Made by a program: the position numbers and the translations under genes. This document shows, one piece after another, positions 57,393 through 64,000 of a stretch of 64,000 nucleotides of DNA. The notes under the pieces are model-generated. The model was not told the DNA's origin. It saw only the letters and a program-made list of their open reading frames with translations, and made no database searches. This DNA comes from Oscillospiraceae bacterium (GTDB lineage Bacteria > Bacillota > Clostridia > Oscillospirales > Acutalibacteraceae), in the NCBI GenBank assembly GCA_029225165.1, contig JAQXVY010000014.1:1-64000 (forward strand). The letters run 5' to 3'. The stretch's first letter is position 1. Every line of letters starts with the position of its first letter.

Positions 57393-59822
57393 ATGAAAAG
57401 ATTATTATCCTTGGCAATTGCGGTGTGTATGATCATCGGCATAACCACAGTTGCACAGATTTCTGTAGGTGCGGCGGAAACCCCAAAAATAACAACAGGT
57501 GCTACAAGCGGTGAATATTATATAAGCGGTGATTATGAATATGAACTGCTTGATGACGGCACAGCTGAAATTACAGAATACACCGGCAGTGGCACAAGTA
57601 TTACAATCCCATCACAGATAGATGGATATACCGTAACAACCATTGGCTATGAGGCATTTGAGGATTGCACAAGCCTTACAAGCATAACAATCCCGGACAG
57701 TGTAACAAGCATTGGTGGTTTGGCGTTTTATAATTGCGAAAGCCTTACAAACATAACAATCCCTGACAGTGTAACAGCCATTGGCTATCATGCATTTGAG
57801 AATTGCACAAGCCTTACAAGCATAACAATCCCAGACTGTGTAACAACCATTGATTTTGGTTCATTTGTGCATTGCACAAGCCTTAAAAGTATAACAATCC
57901 CGGACAGTGTAACAACCATTGGCGGTAGGGCATTTGAGGGTTGCACAAGCCTTACAAACATAACAATCCCGGACAGTGTAACCACTATTGGCGATGATGC
58001 ATTCATGGATTGCACAAGCCTTACAAACATAACAATCCCGGACAGTGTAACCACCATTGGCAGTGATGTATTTTGGGAATGCAGAAGTCTTAAAAGCGTA
58101 ACTATTTCAGACAGCGTAACAACCATTGGTGATTGGGCATTTTATAGTTGCACAGGCATTACAAACATAACAATCCCGGACAGCGTAACAACCATTGGCG
58201 AATATGCATTTTCTGGTTGCACAAGCCTTACAAACATAACAATCCCGGACAGTATAACAACCATTGGTAAGAGTGCATTTAATGATACAGCATGGTACAA
58301 CAATCAGTCTGACGGTTTAGTTTATGCAGGTAAGGTAGCATATAAGTACAAAGGTGATTGTCCTTCTGAAGTAATCATTATGGATGGTACAAAAGGTATT
58401 GCCGAAGAGGCATTTGAGTATTGCGAAAGCCTTACAAGCATAACCATCCCGGATAGTGTAGCAACCATTGGCGGTGGGGCATTTTCCGGTTGCAAAAGCC
58501 TTATAAACATAACAATCCCGGACAGTGTAACAACCATTGGCGATTATGCATTTTTCGGTTGCATAAGTCTTACAAGCATAACAATCCCGGACAGTGTAAC
58601 AACCATTGGCGAGAGTACATTTGATTATTGCACAAGCCTTACAAGCATAACAATCCCAGACAGTGTTACAAACATTGGTAGATGTGCATTTGAGAATTGC
58701 GAAAGCCTTACAAGCATAACAATCCCAGACAGTGTAACAACCATTGGCGATTATGCATTTTCTGGTACATCATGGTACAACAATCAGCCTGACGGTTTGG
58801 TTTATGCAGGTAAGGTAGCATATAAGTACAAAGGGGAGTGTCCTTCTGAAGTAATCATTAAGGATGGTACAAAAGGTATTGGCGTAAATGCATTTTCCTA
58901 TTGCACAAACCTTACAAGCATAACAATCCCTGACAGCGTAACAACCATTGGCGCTTTTGCAATTTATAGTTGCACAAGCCTTACAAGCATAACAATCCCT
59001 GATAGTGTAACAACCATTGGAGGTTATGCATTCGGATATTATTCTGCTTATCGTGGAGTTTATAAATTAGAAAATTTCGTAATATACGGCTACACAAATT
59101 CAACTGCTGAAGAATATGCAATCAATAATGGTTTTGCTTTTGTAAGTGTTGGCGAAATGCCAACAACTTCCACAACACAGCCAACTACAACAGAGCCAAC
59201 TACAGCAGAGCCAACTACAACAGAGCCGACTACAACAGTACCAAGTACTACAGTACCAACCACAACAGAGCCAAGTACAACAGTACCAAGTACTACACAG
59301 CCAAGCTCAACAGTACCAACTATAACAGTACCAAGTACAACAAAGCCTGTTCCTACTCAGCCAACAACTGTTAAGAAAACAACAGTAACTCTTGCAAAAT
59401 CATCTGCTACTGTTTACAGAACAGGGAAGACTGCAATCAAGGCAACTGTAAAGAACGGCAAGGGTAAAACAACCTACAAATCAAGTAACACAAAGATTGC
59501 AAAGGTAACATCAAAGGGTGTTGTAACCGGTGTAAGCAAGGGCACAGCCAGGATTACTGTTACCAATAACGGTGTTAAGAAAGTGTTTACCGTTAAGGTT
59601 AAGAACCCAACTCTTAACAAAAATTCTTTATCTATTAAAAAGGGTAAGACTTTTACTCTTAAGATTGCAGGAAAGATTGGCACAGCCAAGTTTACTTCCT
59701 CAAACAAGAAAATTGCCACAGTAAACGCAAAGGGCAAAATCACAGCCAAGAAGAAAGGTACAGTCACAATAAAAGTAAAAACCAACGGCATTACAATGGT
59801 ATGTAAGGTTAAGGTAAAGTAA
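57393..59822 (+). CDS. Secreted BspA-like leucine-rich-repeat protein with Thr/Pro linker and Ig-like (Big_2) domains
   Basis: Signal peptide; many SLTSITIPDSVTTIGDYAFSGC repeats; TTTEPTTAEPTTTEPTTTVPST linker; KSSNTKIAKVTSKGVVTGVSKGTARITV and FTSSNKKIATVNAKGKITAKKKGTVTIKV. Confidence 0.92.
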   Translation: MKRLLSLAIAVCMIIGITTVAQISVGAAETPKITTGATSGEYYISGDYEYELLDDGTAEITEYTGSGTSITIPSQIDGYTVTTIGYEAFEDCTSLTSITIPDSVTSIGGLAFYNCESLTNITIPDSVTAIGYHAFENCTSLTSITIPDCVTTIDFGSFVHCTSLKSITIPDSVTTIGGRAFEGCTSLTNITIPDSVTTIGDDAFMDCTSLTNITIPDSVTTIGSDVFWECRSLKSVTISDSVTTIGDWAFYSCTGITNITIPDSVTTIGEYAFSGCTSLTNITIPDSITTIGKSAFNDTAWYNNQSDGLVYAGKVAYKYKGDCPSEVIIMDGTKGIAEEAFEYCESLTSITIPDSVATIGGGAFSGCKSLINITIPDSVTTIGDYAFFGCISLTSITIPDSVTTIGESTFDYCTSLTSITIPDSVTNIGRCAFENCESLTSITIPDSVTTIGDYAFSGTSWYNNQPDGLVYAGKVAYKYKGECPSEVIIKDGTKGIGVNAFSYCTNLTSITIPDSVTTIGAFAIYSCTSLTSITIPDSVTTIGGYAFGYYSAYRGVYKLENFVIYGYTNSTAEEYAINNGFAFVSVGEMPTTSTTQPTTTEPTTAEPTTTEPTTTVPSTTVPTTTEPSTTVPSTTQPSSTVPTITVPSTTKPVPTQPTTVKKTTVTLAKSSATVYRTGKTAIKATVKNGKGKTTYKSSNTKIAKVTSKGVVTGVSKGTARITVTNNGVKKVFTVKVKNPTLNKNSLSIKKGKTFTLKIAGKIGTAKFTSSNKKIATVNAKGKITAKKKGTVTIKVKTNGITMVCKVKVK
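57640..59035 (+). repeat. Tandem 69-bp LRR-coding repeat array with an embedded larger duplication
   Basis: Near-identical AGCCTTACAAGCATAACAATCCCGGACAGTGTAACAACCATTGGC units; the YNNQ(S/P)DGLVYAGKVAYKYKG(D/E)CPSEVII segment appears twice. Confidence 0.9.
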
Positions 59823-59827
59823 AATAA

Positions 59828-59853
59828 ATGCTCCCTCTCCGAGGGGGCATTTT
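59828..59853 (+). terminator. Intrinsic terminator after the LRR gene
   Basis: TGCTCCCTCTCCGAGGGGGCATTTT. Confidence 0.6.
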
Positions 59854-59859
59854 GCTTGT

Positions 59860-59946
59860 CCCACCCTGTCATTCCGAGGAAACGAAGTGACCGAGAAATC
59901 TGAAAGGATAGCAGTAGTGCCTATATAGACACTAATATGTCATATC
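59860..59946. repeat. Dispersed intergenic repeat, copy C (inverted relative to 16209-16293)
   Basis: CCCTGTCATTCCGAGGAAACGAAGTGACCGAGAAATCTGAAAGGATAGCAGTAGTGCCTATATAGACACTAATATG. Confidence 0.75.
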
Positions 59947-60060
59947 AAAATACAACCCCGACAAAAAAGACGAGTGAAAATGGCAGCAACACACTGTAAT
60001 ACAAAAACCTTTGACAAAAAGGAGTACACAAGGTATAATTGGGGGAGTAGACTTGAAAGG

Positions 60061-60873
60061 ATGATTATCGTGGCAGATAATATTTTGAATAAAGCCTTTG
60101 CTTTAATCAGCGAAAAGGTAGAAAAGGCTCTTTCTCAACAGGGTTTTACAAAGCAGAATGTAGCCTCCGACAATAGTGACGAAAAGGTTGCTCTGTTTTC
60201 AAACGACAGTATGGCATATTCCGTTGTTTACACAGGGGACAACAACCACCTTGTTTTGCGTTCCTGCGGTATGACAGACGAAGGTCCTGACAACGATTGG
60301 AAAAACCTTGCAACATGGCTCTTTGACCCTGACTCCGATACTATTGCAGACGCAGAGTCTATCGGTAAGGATTTTTCAGAAATGCTCACAGCCACATCAC
60401 AGATTAAAAAGGTTCAGCAGGCAAAGAAAAAGAAGAAAAAGAATAAGGACGACGGCAACGCCGACCCTGAATTTTTGGCTAAGAGATTTGTTTCGCTGTT
60501 CCCTGAGCTAAAGGACGAAATAAAGTATGAGTCCGACAATTACTTTCCTTTCAGAGGTGTAACCTTTACAAAGACATCTATTGTACCAAGGGTGCAGGAG
60601 CTTGTTAAAAAGGGAAATAAAAAGGAACTGGAAAAGCTTGGTGTTCTCCTTTCCCGTCAATACGGCAACGGTGACATTGACACACGCTCAATCATTACAA
60701 TAGTAATTATCAATTCGCTTGATAAAGAGGATTACGAGAAGTTGTATGAGTTTTTTGACGAGGAGCTTCAAAAGTACTCTAAGGGTGCAAGAAGGTATAA
60801 AGGAAAGACAGTTAAGCCTGAAAAAATTAAGAAGAAAAAATCCTTTATGGCAGATACACTTAAAAATCAGTAA
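60061..60873 (+). CDS. Conserved-looking hypothetical protein
   Basis: Long ORF downstream of an AAAGG RBS; start may be ATG 60061 or GTG 60070; Lys-rich stretch AKKKKKKNKDDGN; no family recognised. Confidence 0.6.
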   Translation: MIIVADNILNKAFALISEKVEKALSQQGFTKQNVASDNSDEKVALFSNDSMAYSVVYTGDNNHLVLRSCGMTDEGPDNDWKNLATWLFDPDSDTIADAESIGKDFSEMLTATSQIKKVQQAKKKKKKNKDDGNADPEFLAKRFVSLFPELKDEIKYESDNYFPFRGVTFTKTSIVPRVQELVKKGNKKELEKLGVLLSRQYGNGDIDTRSIITIVIINSLDKEDYEKLYEFFDEELQKYSKGARRYKGKTVKPEKIKKKKSFMADTLKNQ

Positions 60874-60887
60874 AATCAGTAATTATT

Positions 60888-60909
60888 AAGGGGCAGAAAT
60901 GCCCCTTTT
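60888..60909 (+). terminator. Intrinsic terminator
   Basis: AAGGGGC AGAAAT GCCCCTTTT. Confidence 0.65.
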
Positions 60910-60972
60910 GAATTATTTATAGCCTTTTCAAGCACAATTACAAAAATCGTCAAAAAAGTTTTGCGAAAACTG

Positions 60973-61001
60973 TTGACTGTTTCACACACTTGTGTTATAA
61001 T
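60973..61001 (+). promoter_or_regulatory. Strong housekeeping promoter of the rpmG-secE-nusG-rpl operon
   Basis: TTGACT - 17 bp - TATAAT with extended -10 TGT. Confidence 0.8.
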
Positions 61002-61089
61002 CGAAAATACCTCGAATAGGGGTTTATTTTTTGTGCCCTAAAGAGGGAGGCTATATTATTCTAATAGGAATAATCGGGAGGTGCCGTTA

Positions 61090-61239
61090 ATGAGAGTAAA
61101 AGTAACAATGGCCTGCACAGAGTGCAAACAGCGTAATTACAACACAATGAAAAACAAGAAAAACAATCCTGACAGACTTGAAATGAACAAGTACTGCAGA
61201 TTCTGCAAAAAGCATACTCTGCACAAGGAAACAAAGTAA
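61090..61239 (+). CDS. rpmG: 50S ribosomal protein L33
   Basis: [49 protein letters not shown] (49 aa; not in the supplied ORF track because it is short). Confidence 0.96.
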   Translation: MRVKVTMACTECKQRNYNTMKNKKNNPDRLEMNKYCRFCKKHTLHKETK

Positions 61240-61254
61240 TACGGAGGACAAGAT

Positions 61255-61506
61255 ATGGCTGAAAAGAGTAAGGCTTCTAAAGGCAAAGCCAAGAACAAAA
61301 AGAAAAATGTCTTTTCACGAATCATCTCTTACTTCCGTGCTTGCATTGGCGAGTGCAAGAAGATTAGCTGGCCCACATGGAAACAGACAACAAAGAACTT
61401 CGGTATCGTTGTTGCTGTTATCATCATCTGCGGTCTGATTATCTTCGGCATTGACAGAGGTCTTTATGCTTTGCTTGACCTCGTTTTGGAAACAGCCAAT
61501 ACTTAA
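61255..61506 (+). CDS. secE: Preprotein translocase subunit SecE
   Basis: RIISYFRACIGECKKISWPTWKQTTKNFGIVVAVIIICGLIIFGIDRGLYALL. Confidence 0.95.
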   Translation: MAEKSKASKGKAKNKKKNVFSRIISYFRACIGECKKISWPTWKQTTKNFGIVVAVIIICGLIIFGIDRGLYALLDLVLETANT

Positions 61507-61534
61507 GGCATAACTTTTAGAAAGAAGGTCAATT

Positions 61535-62059
61535 ATGCCAGAAGCAAAGTGGTATGTTGTTCATACCTATTCAGGATATGAAAACAAGGTGGCATCAACT
61601 CTTGTGACAACTGTGGAAAACCATAATCTTCAAGATATGATTCTTGATGTTAAGGTTCCTACCGAAATAGTTGTTGAAGAAAAGGACGGTGTCAAAAAGG
61701 AAACAGAACACAAGCTGTATCCCGGATATGTTTTCATCAAGATGATTTACACAGACGAAACCTGGTATGTAGTCCGCAACATCAGAGGTTGTACAGGTTT
61801 TGTCGGCCCGTCAAGTAAGCCGGTTCCTTTAACCGAGGACGAGGTTTACCGTATGGGTGTAGAAAAGAGAGTTGTTGAAGTTTCTTATAATGTTGGCGAT
61901 CAGGTCAAGATTATCGACGGTCCACTTGAGGACTTTGTGGGTACTGTTGAAGAAATGGATATTGAAAAGGACTATGTAAGGGTTACTGTTTCTATGTTTG
62001 GAAGAGAAACCCCGGTTGAGCTTGAAATCGGTCAGGCTGAACTACTTACAGAAGACTGA
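61535..62059 (+). CDS. nusG: Transcription termination/antitermination factor NusG
   Basis: AKWYVVHTYSGYENKVASTL, LYPGYVFIKM and VRNIRGCTGFVG. Confidence 0.97.
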   Translation: MPEAKWYVVHTYSGYENKVASTLVTTVENHNLQDMILDVKVPTEIVVEEKDGVKKETEHKLYPGYVFIKMIYTDETWYVVRNIRGCTGFVGPSSKPVPLTEDEVYRMGVEKRVVEVSYNVGDQVKIIDGPLEDFVGTVEEMDIEKDYVRVTVSMFGRETPVELEIGQAELLTED

Positions 62060-62103
62060 GTATATAATAAGTTTTAACTATTATATAAAGAGGGATTTTG
62101 TGT

Positions 62104-62147
62104 CCCCAGTGGGAGGGCTAATGCCCACTATTAACCACGAATTAGGA
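62104..62147 (+). promoter_or_regulatory. Possible L1-binding leader motif upstream of rplK
   Basis: CCAGTGGGAGGGCTAATGCCCACTATTAACCACGAATTAGG. Confidence 0.4.
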
Positions 62148-62158
62148 GGAAATTAATT

Positions 62159-62584
62159 ATGGCACAGAAGGTAATCGGCTACATTAAGCTTCAGATTCCT
62201 GCTGGTAAGGCTACACCAGCACCACCTGTTGGACCTGCACTTGGTCAGCACGGTGTAAACATCGTAGCATTCACAAAAGAATTTAACGAAAGAACACAAA
62301 AGGATGCCGGTCTTATCATACCTGTTGTTATCACAGTATATGCAGACCACAGCTTTACATTTGTAACTAAGACTCCACCAGCTGCTGTTCTTATCAAGAA
62401 GGCTATCAACCTTAACAGTGGTTCAGGCGAACCTAACAAGAAGAAGGTTGGTAAAATCACAAAGGAACAGATTAAGGCTATCGCAGAACAGAAGATGCCT
62501 GACCTCAACGCTGCTACTCTTGAAACTGCTATGAGTATGATCGAGGGTACTTGCAGAAGTATGGGTGTTACAGTAGAAGAATAA
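62159..62584 (+). CDS. rplK: 50S ribosomal protein L11
   Basis: [42 protein letters not shown]. Confidence 0.97.
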   Translation: MAQKVIGYIKLQIPAGKATPAPPVGPALGQHGVNIVAFTKEFNERTQKDAGLIIPVVITVYADHSFTFVTKTPPAAVLIKKAINLNSGSGEPNKKKVGKITKEQIKAIAEQKMPDLNAATLETAMSMIEGTCRSMGVTVEE

Positions 62585-62589
62585 TTATT

Positions 62590-62632
62590 CCGGGTGGGAG
62601 GAAAATCCGTTTGACCACCTAATGATGGAGGA
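62590..62632 (+). promoter_or_regulatory. Possible second L1-binding-like motif between rplK and rplA
   Basis: CCGGGTGGGAGGAAAATCCGTTTGACCACCTAATGATGGAGG shares GTGGGAGG...ACCAC with the upstream motif. Confidence 0.35.
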
Positions 62633-62637
62633 TTAAT

Positions 62638-63333
62638 ATGAAACACGGTAAGAATTATGTTGATAGCAAAAAGCTAATCGACAAGAATAAATTATATGAA
62701 ACAAAGGAAGCTCTCGACCTTTGCCTTCAGACAGCTAAGGCAAAGTTTGACGAAACTATTGAGCTTCACATCAGACTGGGCGTTGACTCCCGTCATGCTG
62801 ATCAGCAGGTTCGTGGCGCTATCGTTCTCCCTAACGGAACAGGTAAGGATGTTAAGGTTCTTGCTATCTGTAAGGGCGAAAACGAAAAGCTTGCTAAGGA
62901 AGCCGGTGCAGACTTCGTTGGTGCGGAGGATATGACACAGAAAATCCAGCAGGAAAACTGGATGGACTTTGATGTTCTCGTTACAACACCTGATTGCATG
63001 GGTCTTGTTGGTCGTCTTGGTAGAATCCTCGGACCTCGTGGACTTATGCCAAACCCAAAGGCAGGTACAGTTACACCTGACATTGCCAAGGCTATCAAAG
63101 AAGCTAAGGCAGGTAAGATTGAGTACCGTCTTGACAAGACAAACATTATCCATTGCCCAATCGGCAAAAAGAGCTTCGGCACAGATAAGCTTGCCGAAAA
63201 CCTTGAAACTCTTATGGAAGCAGTTGTTAAGGCTAAGCCTGCCGCTGCAAAGGGTCAGTACATCAAGTCCATTGCTGTTACATCAACAATGGGCCCCGGT
63301 GTTAAGATGATTACTGCCAAGTATGGCAACTAA
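62638..63333 (+). CDS. rplA: 50S ribosomal protein L1
   Basis: [49 protein letters not shown] and [20 protein letters not shown]. Confidence 0.97.
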   Translation: MKHGKNYVDSKKLIDKNKLYETKEALDLCLQTAKAKFDETIELHIRLGVDSRHADQQVRGAIVLPNGTGKDVKVLAICKGENEKLAKEAGADFVGAEDMTQKIQQENWMDFDVLVTTPDCMGLVGRLGRILGPRGLMPNPKAGTVTPDIAKAIKEAKAGKIEYRLDKTNIIHCPIGKKSFGTDKLAENLETLMEAVVKAKPAAAKGQYIKSIAVTSTMGPGVKMITAKYGN

Positions 63334-63370
63334 TTTAATTAGGTATTAGCTACTTTAGTTAATATAAAAA

Positions 63371-63500
63371 ATCGCTGTTCTAAAGACAGCAGGTGCGTTT
63401 TGCATAAGTATTTTACGCCTGCCGAGGAAGAAGCTAAAAATTACTTTGTAATTATTACTGCCTCTCCTCGGGAAACCAAGGAGAGGTTTTCTTTTGAACT
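63371..63500 (+). promoter_or_regulatory. Ribosomal protein L10 leader
   Basis: GACAGCAGGTGCG...GCCTGCCGAGGAAGAAGC...ACTGCCTCTCCTCGGGAAACCAAGGAGAGGTTTTCTTTT just upstream of rplJ. Confidence 0.85.
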
Positions 63501-63530
63501 GCGTATAAAAAACATACGGAGGTGACAAAT

Positions 63531-64000
63531 TTGCCAAGTGAGAAGGTTTTAGAAGCGAAAAAAGCTTTAGTAGCAGAGCTTGCCGAAAGACTTAAGGCTT
63601 CTGTTTCCGGTATTGTAGTTAACTACGAGGGTATCAATGTTGCTGATGATACAGCAATGAGAAAAGAACTTCGTGAGTGTGATGTTAAGTACACTGTTGT
63701 TAAGAATACAATGTTGGGCAGAGCTTGTGAGGCTGCAGGTCTTGCAGGTCTTGAGGATGTACTTTCCGGTACAACAGCTATCGCAACAAGCGAAACTGAC
63801 TATGCCGGTGCTGCAAGAATTTTGAGCAAGTATGCTAAGTCACACGAGGGATTTGCTATTAAGAGTGGTTTCATTGATGGCGAAGTTATTGATATGGACA
63901 AGATTGATGCCCTTTCAAAGCTTCCTACAAGAGAAGTGCTCCTCGCAAATGTTCTTGGTGCATTCCAGGCACCTATCGCATCTTTTGCAAGAGGTGTTCA
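63531..64000 (+). CDS. rplJ: 50S ribosomal protein L10, truncated by window end
   Basis: TTG start after GGAGGTGACAAAT: PSEKVLEAKKALVAELAERLKASVSGIVVNYEGINVADDTAMRKELRECDVKYTVVKNTMLGRA. Confidence 0.95.
   Translation, partial: MPSEKVLEAKKALVAELAERLKASVSGIVVNYEGINVADDTAMRKELRECDVKYTVVKNTMLGRACEAAGLAGLEDVLSGTTAIATSETDYAGAARILSKYAKSHEGFAIKSGFIDGEVIDMDKIDALSKLPTREVLLANVLGAFQAPIASFARGV

Noticed and set aside
57788-58537. Antisense ORFs (57788-58126, 58322-58537) with repetitive MVVTLSGIVM peptides
   Set aside because: Complementary to the LRR repeat array; open frame is a by-product of the repeats, with no independent RBS or family.
57640-59035. Possible CRISPR array because of regular short repeats
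   Set aside because: Repeats are in-frame 69-bp coding units with no variable spacers of uniform length and no cas genes.
1-64000. Prophage, integrative element or defence island
   Set aside because: No integrase, phage structural, restriction, toxin-antitoxin or cas genes recognised; gene content is mainly core plus surface proteins.

Overview
The window looks like a low-GC Firmicutes chromosome, probably a Ruminococcus-type, amylosome-bearing, spore-forming gut bacterium. This is inferred from cohesin, dockerin and CBM26-like starch proteins plus gpr/spoIIP. Most of it is core gene content: a two-component system, trmB, trmK/nif3, a SigH-like sigma factor, comM, murA, rlmH, rqcH, a Na/Pi transporter, rimM-trmD, an HPr-like gene, uvrC, rsmD-coaD, leuA with a T-box leader, galE, pduL, gpr-spoIIP, dus, glyA, rarA, aspS-gatCAB, argS, murI and rpmG-secE-nusG-rplK-rplA-rplJ. 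The accessory interest lies in five places: (i) a surface-protein cluster at about 28.3-31.4 kb with a membrane-anchored single-cohesin protein and two paralogous anchored proteins sharing an unnamed, possibly CBM-like domain; (ii) a CBM26-like dockerin protein next to a GH13 amylase, and a dockerin-bearing papain-family protease; (iii) a family of three exactly 159-bp, fully palindromic MITE-like elements plus solo terminal-repeat remnants directly after stop codons; (iv) a second dispersed intergenic repeat shared by about 16.2 kb and 59.9 kb; (v) a BspA-like LRR gene built from near-identical 69-bp units. RNA regulation is visible as a leucine-type T-box, an L10 leader and two possible L1-binding motifs. 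All calls come from reading the sequence and ORF track; no database search was run.
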